A DNA stretch of 26,310 nucleotides from Bacteroidales bacterium UBA4243 (GTDB lineage: Bacteria; Bacteroidota; Bacteroidia; Bacteroidales; F082), in assembly GCA_002396205.1 (NCBI GenBank), contig DGXB01000054.1, positions 1 to 26,310 of the forward strand, in the 5' to 3' direction. A program made the position numbers and the translations under genes. Shown piece by piece: positions 1 to 8,183 of this stretch (position 1 is its first letter; the number at the start of each line of letters is the position of its first letter). The notes under the pieces are model-generated. The model was not told where the DNA came from. It saw only the letters and a list, made by a program, of their open reading frames with translations, and did no database searches.

Positions 1-1530
<1,530 letters not shown>

Positions 1531-1551
1531 GGTATCGCTTAAATCACTATC

Positions 1552-1588
1552 AAAAAGGTGTAATCCGAAAGGGTTGCACCTTTTTTTT
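1552..1588 (+). terminator. Rho-independent terminator of dnaK
   Basis: A 14-bp stem (AAAAGGTGTAATCC paired with GGGTTGCACCTTTT, two G-T wobbles) is closed by a GAAA tetraloop and runs into eight T residues. It lies directly after the dnaK stop codon and has every feature of an intrinsic terminator. Confidence 0.93.
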
Positions 1589-1694
1589 GTTTGATTTGAT
1601 TGTGCTGCCAAATAAGCATGCTTAATCGTGTTTAATTGGAAATCAATTGATAAGATATTGATTTTTAATGATATATAAAAGAAAAATAAGAGCA
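1572..1694. repeat. Left copy of a diverged ~120-bp direct repeat
   Basis: It starts in the right arm of the dnaK terminator and shares an ordered series of blocks with 3810-3930: a T-run followed by GTTT, TGCCAAATAAGCA, TTAATTGGAAATCAA, TATTGATTT and AAAAATAAGA. By eye identity is about 70-75%, with only small indels. The two copies bracket the hydrolase gene and the regulator remnant. Confidence 0.75.
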
Positions 1695-1847
1695 ATAGTT
1701 ATGGGTTGAGCGGTTGAAGAAGAAGTTGGAGGGATGATGGACAAATCGTCATGAAAGACCATCATTTTACCTATAAGTCAAGGCAAAAACCACGCCAGCA
1801 GCTGCCTCAACTTCTATCTTAAAACTTTTACGACATAAACAAGCTGT

Positions 1848-1896
1848 TGCAAAATTACAACCAAAACTATAAAACAAACTTTTTTGTAATTTTGCA
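1848..1896. promoter_or_regulatory. 13-bp perfect inverted repeat with two outward-facing -7 elements
   Basis: Arms TGCAAAATTACAA (1848-1860) and TTGTAATTTTGCA (1884-1896) are perfect reverse complements around a 23-base A+T-rich centre. Each arm contains TAATTTTG, a match to the Bacteroidetes -7 element TAnnTTTG. The right one (1887-1894) points at the serine hydrolase gene; the left one points away into a stretch with no visible gene. I see no clear -33 TTTG for either, so promoter activity is an inference. The symmetry could equally be a regulator binding site. Confidence 0.6.
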
Positions 1897-1987
1897 GTGT
1901 CGTTATCATCTGGTTCTGTTCAATGGACTTCGGCGGAATCGGATGAAACGTCGCGAAAATGTCAAAAAGGAGTCCCCTATATTTTAT

Positions 1988-3310
1988 ATGAAACAGTATC
2001 GTAAATTATTAGCGCTTATGCTCTTACTAATAGTAAGTGGCGGCGTATTTGCACAAGATCTTTTCGACAAGGCAAAGTTGGATAATTACTTTGGTATACT
2101 TGAAGAAAACAACAAGTTTATGGGAAGTGTTGCCGTCACGAAGAACGGCGAGATTATCTACACAAAATCAGTCGGCTTTGCTGATGTCGAAAACAATGTA
2201 AAAGCAACTGAAAAATCCAAATATAGAATTGGTTCCGTCTCGAAATCGTTTACAGCGGTTTTGGTTTTAAAGGCGGTTGAAGAAAAGAAAATAGACCTTG
2301 ACCAAACGATTGACAAATGGTTCCCGACAATCGCAAATTCACAGAAAATAACTATAAGGCATTTGCTAAGCCATAGGAGCGGAATACACGATTTTACACA
2401 CAACGAGGACTATCTGACCTGGTGCACACAGCCTAAGACAGAAAAAGAAATGCTTGGGATTATTGAGAACGGCGGCAGTGACTTCGAACCCGACAGCACG
2501 GCAGACTACAGCAATTCGAACTATGTGCTGTTGACATACATGCTTGAAAAGATTTTCTCGAAACCCTATTCCGACCTGTTGCAGGAATACATTGTCGAGC
2601 CCATTGGTTTGGCTGACACATACGTTTTTGGCAAAACCAATCCTAACGACAACGAATGCCGATCGTATCGCTTCTTGGGCTCTTGGGTGGTTGAAAACGA
2701 AACGGACTGTACTGTTCCGATGGGGGCTGGTGCAATAGTGTCAACGCCGACCGACTTGACAAAATTCGCAGACGCTTTGTTTGGAGGGAGGCTTGTGGCT
2801 GATGAAAGTCTCGAAATGATGAAAACCATTAAGGACGAATATGGTCTCGGGCTGTTCGAGATTCCTTTTGGCGATAACATTGGTTTAGGACACACGGGCG
2901 GAATAGATGGTTTTATTACTGTATATTCGCATTTTGCCGACGGAAATGTTTCGTATGCAATGACATGTAACGGGCTTAATTTTAAACTCGGAGATATTAA
3001 AAAGGCGGTTTTAGGCGCAGTTTACGGCAAACCTTATGAGTTGCCGGAATTCTATAATGTCGCTTCGGAGGACTTGGACATTTATTTAGGCGAGTATGTT
3101 TCCGCGGAACTCGGTTTGGATATTATTGTAACAAAAGAAGGAAACACATTGATTGCGCAGGTTGGCGATGATGTTTTTGCGTTTGAAGCAGTTGACAAGG
3201 ACAAATTTAAGTATGACCCGATAGGGGCAACATTTGAATTTGATCCGGAAAAGAACACAATGACTTTATTTCAACATGGAGTAGAATTAGTTTTTCAAAA
3301 GAAAAAATAG
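1988..3310 (+). CDS. Exported serine hydrolase, beta-lactamase class C / PBP4 family
   Basis: The protein has 440 residues. The chosen ATG gives a clear export signal, MKQYRKLLALMLLLIVSGGVFAQ, and has AAGGAG 15 bases upstream; an upstream in-frame ATG at 1943 would bury the signal peptide. The active-site S-x-x-K appears as VSKSFTAVL (serine nucleophile about residue 86) in the usual context KYRIGSVSKS. It is followed by ITIRHLLSHRSGI, the second-motif Y-x-N as DYSNSNYVLL, and GLGHTGGIDGF as the H-T-G form of the K-T-G motif. The C-terminal part resembles the extra beta domain of this group. Such enzymes are esterases, D-Ala-D-Ala peptidases or peptidases; a true antibiotic resistance role cannot be read from the sequence. 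Codon use is much more A/T-rich than in its neighbours and the gene sits between diverged direct repeats, suggesting lateral acquisition. Confidence 0.9.
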   Translation: MKQYRKLLALMLLLIVSGGVFAQDLFDKAKLDNYFGILEENNKFMGSVAVTKNGEIIYTKSVGFADVENNVKATEKSKYRIGSVSKSFTAVLVLKAVEEKKIDLDQTIDKWFPTIANSQKITIRHLLSHRSGIHDFTHNEDYLTWCTQPKTEKEMLGIIENGGSDFEPDSTADYSNSNYVLLTYMLEKIFSKPYSDLLQEYIVEPIGLADTYVFGKTNPNDNECRSYRFLGSWVVENETDCTVPMGAGAIVSTPTDLTKFADALFGGRLVADESLEMMKTIKDEYGLGLFEIPFGDNIGLGHTGGIDGFITVYSHFADGNVSYAMTCNGLNFKLGDIKKAVLGAVYGKPYELPEFYNVASEDLDIYLGEYVSAELGLDIIVTKEGNTLIAQVGDDVFAFEAVDKDKFKYDPIGATFEFDPEKNTMTLFQHGVELVFQKKK

Positions 3311-3426
3311 TTATCCAGTGAGTTGGACCTGTTTGGCATAAACCACCCAAACTGTCGCTGTCATGGTTTTTGTAATGTTTGGGCAAACCCTAGCGATACC
3401 ATTTCTTGTGTTATCACCAACTTGTT

Positions 3427-3660
3427 TCATCCACAAATCACCTCTGCCGAACACCCCAGCACCCTCGCCAAAGCAAAAACCGCTTGCGCTTGGGCATTTA
3501 TGATGTCCTGATTGCCCAGCTCGTAAGCCTGAATCATGTGAAGGATAACGCCTATCATCCAGCTAAATCTGTTGAAACAATGATGCTTCAGGCAGTCGTT
3601 TTTCCATCCATTCTCATAATTCAGATTTTGATAAGTTATATAAACTTGTTTTTCAGTGCT
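3427..3660 (-). pseudogene. Decayed XRE-type helix-turn-helix regulator/antitoxin remnant
   Basis: Read on the minus strand, a frame open from an in-frame stop at 3661-3663 to a TGA at 3427-3429 ends with MIQAYELGNQDIINAQAQ followed by AVFALARVLGCSAEVICG. The pattern QAYE-G-DI-NA followed by a hydrophobic helix and LA-LGCS-E is typical of the end of small XRE-family helix-turn-helix domains, such as antitoxin-like regulators. The N-terminal helices are absent: upstream codons give no such domain, and the first ATG is only 11 codons before MIQAYELG. I therefore call it a truncated relic. The family assignment rests on motif memory, not on a search. Confidence 0.45.
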
Positions 3661-3674
3661 TTATACCAAAAAAT

Positions 3675-3728
3675 GAAAAAATCCAAGGTAATAATTCGAC
3701 CAAAATCGAAAAAATCCAAGGTAATAAT
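3675..3728. repeat. Twin 21-bp direct repeat, period 33 bp
   Basis: The same 21 bases (GAAAAAATCC followed by AAGGTAATAAT) occur at 3675-3695 and 3708-3728, separated by 12 bases. Read on the minus strand each copy contains TACCTTGG, one mismatch from the -7 element TAnnTTTG, so they could be duplicated promoter or operator sites facing the regulator remnant. No function is shown. Confidence 0.7.
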
Positions 3729-3809
3729 CTCCATTGACCTAATGATATGCTTAAAAACACGTTGAAGCGACTTTTTCATTAGCGATGCTTGACAGACCGA
3801 ATTCCTTCT

Positions 3810-3930
3810 GGTTATGCCTTTTTTGTTTCATCTGATTAAGTTGCCAAATAAGCAGTTTTAAACCCGCTTAATTGGAAATCAACGGATAGTTTATTGATTT
3901 ATAATAATATACAACGGAAAAATAAGAACG
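3810..3930. repeat. Right copy of the diverged ~120-bp direct repeat
   Basis: It matches 1572-1694 in order and orientation, including the T-rich end of the dnaK terminator but not its left stem arm. It ends about 50 bases before the stop codon of the convergent minus-strand gene. Confidence 0.75.
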
Positions 3931-3982
3931 ACATCAACACGCATTCCCGATTTATGTGTTGGAATGTTATCGTAGCTTTATA

Positions 3983-4603
3983 TCATTTTGGGAAACACTT
4001 TCTGAACAAAGTCGTATCTACTATTAATTCTATGTTGTTATCCTGACTATCCTTAGCAGGATTCTCAGATAGTGAATATATGCACTTCTCATCCCATCCC
4101 TTTCCGTAGTATTTCGCATAAACTTCACTTACTCGGTAATTGCTGTCCAAATGAATCCACAACATCGGGTAAGTAAACATCGGAGAATTAAAAATGCTCT
4201 TTAGAAATGATGGCTCCTCCGTATAATCGAGAGTGACGTGTTTTTCAATGTTCCTCATATTCTCCCTATTTGCCTCGCAACAATAATTCGTATCTTGATA
4301 TATGCTGTCTACATAATGAACAATATCCGTTCCTTTTGTCATTTTAATCTCAGAAACAACACGTGGATTCTTACACGTCAGATCATGACATCCAAGGTCG
4401 CTGCTGAAGGCGTATGGCTGACCCAGCTCCAAGACCACGCTGTCAAGTGGCATTCCGATATGAATTTTTTCAATATCGCTGTAGTGAATAGTATTCTTAT
4501 TAGCATTAATACCGCTATGACAGCACATCATAGTCAATACCAAGCAGAGCATCGATGCTACCAAGCAGACAATACCGATTGCTTTTTGAAAATGGTTTTT
4601 CAT
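3983..4603 (-). CDS. Membrane-anchored hypothetical protein with a BamE/SmpA-like segment
   Basis: The protein has 206 residues. A start at ATG 4603 is preferred over the upstream TTG at 4642, because that TTG lies inside the promoter element at 4639-4647. The N-terminus MKNHFQKAIGIVCLVASMLC continues hydrophobic to a Cys pair at 27-28, so it is an export signal or membrane anchor; the lipobox (TMMC) is poor, so lipidation is uncertain. Residues about 40-63 (IHYSDIEKIHIGMPLDSVVL then ELGQP) resemble the start of the SmpA/OmlA/BamE fold, with the usual I-x-x-G-M-x-x-x-x-V-x-x-x-L-G-x-P pattern. The rest carries several scattered cysteines and no catalytic motif. It probably sits in the envelope facing the periplasm; its specific function is unknown. 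Confidence 0.75.
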   Translation of the reverse strand: MKNHFQKAIGIVCLVASMLCLVLTMMCCHSGINANKNTIHYSDIEKIHIGMPLDSVVLELGQPYAFSSDLGCHDLTCKNPRVVSEIKMTKGTDIVHYVDSIYQDTNYCCEANRENMRNIEKHVTLDYTEEPSFLKSIFNSPMFTYPMLWIHLDSNYRVSEVYAKYYGKGWDEKCIYSLSENPAKDSQDNNIELIVDTTLFRKCFPK

Positions 4604-4638
4604 ATTCGTTTTTTTCTGTGATATGACTTTAGTTACTT

Positions 4639-4647
4639 GCAAAGATA
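4639..4647 (-). promoter_or_regulatory. -7 promoter element of the BamE-like gene
   Basis: The minus strand reads TATCTTTGC, matching TAnnTTTG, 36 bases before the chosen ATG at 4603. No good -33 element is visible. Confidence 0.55.
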
Positions 4648-4734
4648 GCGGCTTGTGTGTTGTTTTTATTGTTTTGGCTGAATAAAAAATTTAATTGAGC
4701 CAAATTAGAAGAAACCACCTTGGGCTTATGAAGG

Positions 4735-4767
4735 AAAAAAGGCAGGCCAATCGGCCTGCCTAAAAAA
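4735..4767 (-). terminator. Rho-independent terminator, probably bidirectional
   Basis: A 9-bp perfect G+C-rich stem (AGGCAGGCC paired with GGCCTGCCT) with a four-base loop is followed by six T residues on the minus strand. On the plus strand the stem is also followed by a T but then A residues. It closes the small minus-strand transcription unit that ends at 4772. Confidence 0.9.
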
Positions 4768-4771
4768 TCCA

Positions 4772-4963
4772 TCACTTCCACAAGCCCTTGTCGACGGGCT
4801 TCACGTCTTTCAGGTTGGCGAGCAACACCTCGGCATCGGCGCCTTTGAAGACCATGATCTCGGATTCGGGCTTGAATTCGTAGGGCACATACCTGCGGAT
4901 TTGCGCCGCCGCAAACTGGCCGTCCTTCGCGCCCACCACCAACAGCTCCAGCGGCGTGAGCAT
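4772..4963 (-). CDS. Small protein of unknown function (63 residues)
   Basis: I do not recognise this protein. It starts MLTPLELLVVGAKDGQFAAA and ends DVKPVDKGLWK, with alternating hydrophobic and charged residues that look like a folded alpha/beta protein. It lies 28 bases after the stop of the DUF2795 gene and its own stop is only five bases before a strong terminator, which supports it as the last gene of that unit. There is an in-frame stop about 17 codons upstream of the ATG, so it is not simply the tail of a longer intact gene. A second overlapping frame starting at 4979 gives an Arg-rich product that runs through the terminator and is less credible. It could be a truncated relic. Confidence 0.55.
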   Translation of the reverse strand: MLTPLELLVVGAKDGQFAAAQIRRYVPYEFKPESEIMVFKGADAEVLLANLKDVKPVDKGLWK

Positions 4964-4991
4964 CTTGCAATGTTGCCATAAAAGCGGCTAA

Positions 4992-5213
4992 TCAATACTC
5001 ATCCTCGTGGAAGAAGAAGTCGTCCTTCGTGGGATAGTCGGGCCAGAGGTCCTCGATGCGTTCGTATATCTCACCTTCGTCCTCGATTTCCTGAAGGTTT
5101 TCGATGATTTCCTCTTGCGCTCCAGTACGCAAGGCCCAATCCAGCAGCTCGTCGCGGGTGGCTGGCCATGGAGCGTCTTCCAATTTTGAAGCCAATTCTA
5201 GTGTCCAATACAT
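4992..5213 (-). CDS. DUF2795-type small acidic protein
   Basis: The protein has 73 residues. The ATG at 5213 gives MYWTLELASKLEDAPWPATR, the well conserved beginning of the short Bacteroidales DUF2795 proteins, followed by DELLDWALRTGAQEEIIENL and the acidic tail EDLWPDYPTKDDFFFHEDEY. An upstream TTG extension (to 5282) would run through the promoter and is rejected. The function is not established for the family; it is a small cytosolic protein with a predicted helical fold and strong conservation in the phylum. It is the first gene after a near-consensus promoter and shares a transcript with the small gene downstream. Confidence 0.9.
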   Translation of the reverse strand: MYWTLELASKLEDAPWPATRDELLDWALRTGAQEEIIENLQEIEDEGEIYERIEDLWPDYPTKDDFFFHEDEY

Positions 5214-5251
5214 AGTATAATTTTTTTGTGTTTTACTTGTTTTTTGAGCGC

Positions 5252-5283
5252 GCAAAAGTACAAGTATTTTTGGAACTAACAAG
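5252..5283 (-). promoter_or_regulatory. Bacteroidetes-type promoter of the DUF2795 gene
   Basis: The minus strand shows CTTG (plus 5280-5283), a 19-base spacer and TACTTTTG followed by C (plus 5252-5260). This matches the TTTG-N19-21-TAnnTTTG consensus with one mismatch and lies about 39 bases before the ATG. Confidence 0.8.
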
Positions 5284-5309
5284 GGCTTTTTTGTAAAAAT
5301 TACGAATTT

Positions 5310-5870
5310 TTATTTTGTTGATTTCCAGTTATTTTCATCAACTTTGTCTAAAAAGCCAAAATAGCGAGACAAAACGAAGAAATAATCCGACAACCGGTTG
5401 AGATACTTCAAATCGAGCGTATCGACAGGGTGTTGCGAGGCCAACAGCCAGCCCTGACGCTCGGCCCTGCGGCACACCGTGCGGCAAACGTGGGCATGGC
5501 TCGCCTTCAAGTTTCCGCCTGGAATGACAAAGGATTTCAGCTCGGGCAGCTGCTCGTTCATCACATCAATTTCGTGCTCCAAAAATGCCACGTCGTCGGC
5601 AGTCAGCATGGGAATCATCTTCTTCACCTCGGAGTTCTCGTCCAAGGCGAAGTGCGACTCGATGGTGAAGAGCTTGTTCTGGATGGTGTCGAGCACCTTG
5701 CGCATCTCGGCGGTGACACCCTCTTGGTCGTAAAGCACGCCGATAAAAGCACTCAGTTCGTCGACAGTGCCGTAGGCTTCCACACGGTCGTCATATTTCG
5801 GCACGCGCAGGCCACCAATCAGAGAGGTCTGGCCTTGGTCGCCGGTTTTGGTATAAGTGATATTTTTCAT
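5310..5870 (-). CDS. ATP:cob(I)alamin adenosyltransferase, PduO type
   Basis: The protein has 186 residues, the usual length of the soluble PduO/MMAB family. It transfers the adenosyl group of ATP to cob(I)alamin, making adenosylcobalamin in the cytosol. The family signature is complete: the ATP-binding N-terminus ITYTKTGDQGQTSLIGGLRV, the loop YGTVDELSAFIG, the Arg-rich helix HVCRTVCRRAERQG, and LDLKYLNRLSDYFFVLSRYF near the end. The last residues (NNWKSTK) replace the longer tail of some homologues. The gene follows the methyltransferase-like gene after 66 bases on the same strand without its own clear promoter, so it is probably cotranscribed; the gap contains a heptanucleotide array. Which adenosylcobalamin enzyme it serves cannot be told from this window. 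Confidence 0.93.
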   Translation of the reverse strand: MKNITYTKTGDQGQTSLIGGLRVPKYDDRVEAYGTVDELSAFIGVLYDQEGVTAEMRKVLDTIQNKLFTIESHFALDENSEVKKMIPMLTADDVAFLEHEIDVMNEQLPELKSFVIPGGNLKASHAHVCRTVCRRAERQGWLLASQHPVDTLDLKYLNRLSDYFFVLSRYFGFLDKVDENNWKSTK

Positions 5871-5872
5871 TT

Positions 5873-5907
5873 AAGATTTAAAATTCAAGATTTAAAATTT
5901 AAAATCC
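5873..5907. repeat. Heptanucleotide array, five A+T-rich units
   Basis: The gap reads as AAGATTT, AAAATTC, AAGATTT, AAAATTT, AAAATCC in strict 7-base register, immediately upstream of the adenosyltransferase gene on its strand. Confidence 0.7.
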
Positions 5908-5936
5908 CTTCAGCATACCTCATTCCTAATTCAGCG

Positions 5937-6605
5937 CTAATACTTAAGCACAAAATCTTGTTTCTCAATGCCTTCGCGGAAGAACACCAAACCCATGCTG
6001 TAGAGGTCCATCGTGAGTGTGACACCTTCGCCCTCCTTGATGGCTTCCCAAGCGGCCTCGGTGCGGCGCGAGTGATGGATGCCCTCGAATACCAGCACCG
6101 TGTCGTCGTCGGCCTGCGCCATGCCGTCCTCCAGGTTGTTCCAGTTGTCCTCACCGAAGTCCTCAAGGCCATAAAGCACAAAGCCCGTGTTGTATCGTTC
6201 CAGCTGCTCCTCCTCGTCGGCATCGGGATGGATGAGGTTCACGTTGACCACGCCCATCGAGCTTAAGGTCTCCAAAAACTCCGTCGTCTGCTCCAAATAG
6301 ACTTTGGTTTGCAGATTACCCAAAGCCAACGCGCTGGTATTCAATGCCGACACCTTGCCAAAGCTAAGCACGGTCTCAGGCTCAAGATAGCCCACAAGCC
6401 GGTAAAGGAAACGCGCCTGCTTGCGCCTTGAACGAGTTGCAAAACGCTTTCCGTCAACGAGATGGCTTACGCGCAACATAAGGTCATAGTCGCGGTTGGA
6501 GCCATTGTCGTTAAGCACCTTGACCATGAAATCGTACACAAAAGGCGAATGGATCGAGTATTTGCTCTTTCGCTGCATCAGGTATTTCAGATAGCTTCCC
6601 AACAT
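5937..6605 (-). CDS. Methyltransferase-like protein with degenerate SAM site
   Basis: The protein has 222 residues. The opening YLKYLMQRKSKYSIHSPFVYDF is characteristic of a Bacteroidetes group annotated as class I SAM-dependent or O-methyltransferases, in which a K-HSPFVYDF block precedes a Rossmann fold. The expected first SAM motif (E-LG-S-G-ST) is here VLSFGKVSALNTSALALG, lacking the acidic residue and normal glycines. The post-I acidic position appears as VYLEQTTEF, and later DTVLVFEGIHHSRR and the C-terminal strand MGLVFFREGIEKQDFVLKY are retained. Methyltransferase activity is therefore doubtful although the fold is likely. The start codon is three bases after the stop of the upstream gene, indicating one operon. 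Confidence 0.72.
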   Translation of the reverse strand: MLGSYLKYLMQRKSKYSIHSPFVYDFMVKVLNDNGSNRDYDLMLRVSHLVDGKRFATRSRRKQARFLYRLVGYLEPETVLSFGKVSALNTSALALGNLQTKVYLEQTTEFLETLSSMGVVNVNLIHPDADEEEQLERYNTGFVLYGLEDFGEDNWNNLEDGMAQADDDTVLVFEGIHHSRRTEAAWEAIKEGEGVTLTMDLYSMGLVFFREGIEKQDFVLKY

Positions 6606-6608
6606 AAC

Positions 6609-8168
6609 TCAATCATATTGAACCTTTTGCAAATAAAACACAGTACGTCGCGCCTTGGGCTGGGTGCTGTTTTGGATAATCTGTGAGCCATAGATGAGGA
6701 AACGGCTGCCATACCATGGCGCGATTTGGGCGAAGTATTCGTCTTCCACATAATCCGCCCCATGGAAGGGGTCAAGTTTCTCGCTCTGCTGGTTCATCAG
6801 CGACTGGCCATTGCCATTGAAAGAGGTGTAGCGCAAATGATTGTGGTAGGGCGAAGCCACCACCAGCTCGTCGTAGCAAACGCCTTCCGACGAATGTGGG
6901 AAAAGATCATAAGTCAGTTCATTCTCGAACTTCACCGACTGTTGCCATTGCAGCTTGCCGTCGCGGTCGAAGGCGAGGATGATTTCGCTGAAAAAGTCGT
7001 AGCCGTCGAACACAGTGTAAGTGTAGGGATAGCCGCCGTAGTAGCGGTAATAGCCATAAGTCATGCGCGTCTCGGTATGGTAATAAGGCATGAAGGCCTC
7101 GGCTGCAAAGATGGTCAGGTCGCCAAAGTCGGTCAGGCGCGGCGTAAGGAACTGGAACGCAATTTCGCCCTTGGTGGGCTTTTCCTTGTTCTGGTTTTTC
7201 AGGCGTTCCTCGCGCACACGTACACGGTCGGAGGCGGTCAAAGCCAACTCGATTTCGGGCATGTCCTTGAAGAGGTAGATGTGGCTTTCGGGTGCGCCGC
7301 CAACAAAGCGCATCCACACTACGCCGACGCTTTCCTTGTCGAAATTCTCTGTGATACCCTCAAGGTTGACTTTGCGTCCCGTCTCGCGCTCCAAAGTGCC
7401 GATGACGACGAGGTTTCGGTTTTCATCGAAGCGGAAGCCCATGCGACCCAAAGCGGCGTTGGGAATGTTGTCGTAGCGATAGCTGCCCTGCAGATTGCCC
7501 GCAGCCGAAAACACCATGAACGAGGTGGACCTGAATCGTTTTTCCTCAAACTCCTTAGCAGCCACCACGAAGCAATGCTCGTTGCGGAAACTCGCCGTTT
7601 GGAACAGAACGAAACTGGTCGAAGGTGCGGGCGTGACGGTGCGGTATTGGTCGCTCGTGAGGTCGTAAAAATAAAGGATGCCGTTGCCGCTTTTGTTGTT
7701 CAAGGCGAGCATCATCGTGCCATCGACCACTTCAACGGAAAGCGGCACGGAGCGTTCGGGCCATTTGTTCCAGAAGGTCTGATAGGCGCCGTTCACCTTG
7801 TCGAAGGAGACGACGAGGAAATCGAGGCTGTCGGCGGCTTTCTTGTTGCCGTCGTTGACGAAACAGAACGCCGCATAGCGACCGTCGCTGTCGGAGTCGA
7901 GATATTTCATTTTCTCGGGCAGGGGGATGAGGTCGCTGCGGGTCTCATAGAGGGTGCTGTCGAGGCAGGCGAACTGCCACAGGCGGTGTTTCTCCTTGTC
8001 TGCCTTGTCGGTCTCGTAGAGCATGATGCCGTCAGCTTCGCCAAGGGTCTGGAAGTGGCAGCCCTGCTCCTTGTTCCAGCGGGGCACCTCATAGCGCACC
8101 GGCTCCACCTGCTGGGCGAAGGCTCGGCTGGCGAGGAACAGGAATGCTATGAGTAGATGGTTTTTCAA
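6609..8168 (-). CDS. Exported beta-rich protein of unknown function
   Basis: The protein has 519 residues with a signal peptide, MKNHLLIAFLFLASRAFAQQ, and no lipobox cysteine. The body is a series of short beta-strand-like segments with aromatic and Asp/Asn turns (for example YLDSDSDGRYAAFCFVNDGN, ILYFYDLTSDQYRTV, MGFRFDENRNLVVIGTL, IILAFDRDGKLQWQQSV), as in a beta-propeller. A Tyr-rich stretch, YGYYRYYGGYPYTYTVFDGY, lies near residue 375. I recognise no catalytic motif and no T9SS sorting domain, so it is probably periplasmic or associated with the outer membrane. It lies between a T9SS cargo gene and the methyltransferase-like gene on the same strand. A long antisense frame covers most of it but reflects G+C-rich codon structure. 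Its function is unknown. Confidence 0.85.
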   Translation of the reverse strand: MKNHLLIAFLFLASRAFAQQVEPVRYEVPRWNKEQGCHFQTLGEADGIMLYETDKADKEKHRLWQFACLDSTLYETRSDLIPLPEKMKYLDSDSDGRYAAFCFVNDGNKKAADSLDFLVVSFDKVNGAYQTFWNKWPERSVPLSVEVVDGTMMLALNNKSGNGILYFYDLTSDQYRTVTPAPSTSFVLFQTASFRNEHCFVVAAKEFEEKRFRSTSFMVFSAAGNLQGSYRYDNIPNAALGRMGFRFDENRNLVVIGTLERETGRKVNLEGITENFDKESVGVVWMRFVGGAPESHIYLFKDMPEIELALTASDRVRVREERLKNQNKEKPTKGEIAFQFLTPRLTDFGDLTIFAAEAFMPYYHTETRMTYGYYRYYGGYPYTYTVFDGYDFFSEIILAFDRDGKLQWQQSVKFENELTYDLFPHSSEGVCYDELVVASPYHNHLRYTSFNGNGQSLMNQQSEKLDPFHGADYVEDEYFAQIAPWYGSRFLIYGSQIIQNSTQPKARRTVFYLQKVQYD

Positions 8169-8183
8169 ATAAAGAGTTTTTTA

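Larger units (their letters stand above)
1531..1987. other. A+T-rich intergenic stretch between dnaK and the serine hydrolase gene
   Basis: This 457-base gap holds the dnaK terminator, the left copy of a diverged ~120-bp direct repeat (1572-1694), a 13-bp perfect inverted repeat carrying promoter-like elements (1848-1896) and the untranslated leader of the hydrolase gene. In 1700-1845 I find only very short open frames and no recognisable gene. Confidence 0.7.
3311..3982. other. Gap with degenerate sequence and repeats
   Basis: These 672 bases carry no intact gene that I can defend. They contain a minus-strand remnant of an XRE-like regulator (3427-3660), a twin 21-bp direct repeat (3675-3728) and the right copy of the ~120-bp repeat (3810-3930). 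Open frames of 62 and 119 codons on the plus strand overlap the remnant, have no recognisable domain and look accidental. Confidence 0.65.

Noticed and set aside
1988..3310. Antibiotic resistance beta-lactamase call
   Set aside because: The motifs define only the serine hydrolase/class C fold; the H-T-G third motif and extra C-terminal domain are as common in esterases and peptidases, so resistance is not claimed.
3406..3765. 119-codon plus-strand open frame in the A+T-rich gap
   Set aside because: No domain, biased composition, overlaps the better supported regulator remnant and ends in the twin 21-bp repeat.
6726..8156. 476-codon plus-strand open frame
   Set aside because: It is antisense to the exported beta-rich protein, whose signal peptide and operon spacing show which strand is coding; the plus-strand product has no recognisable domain.
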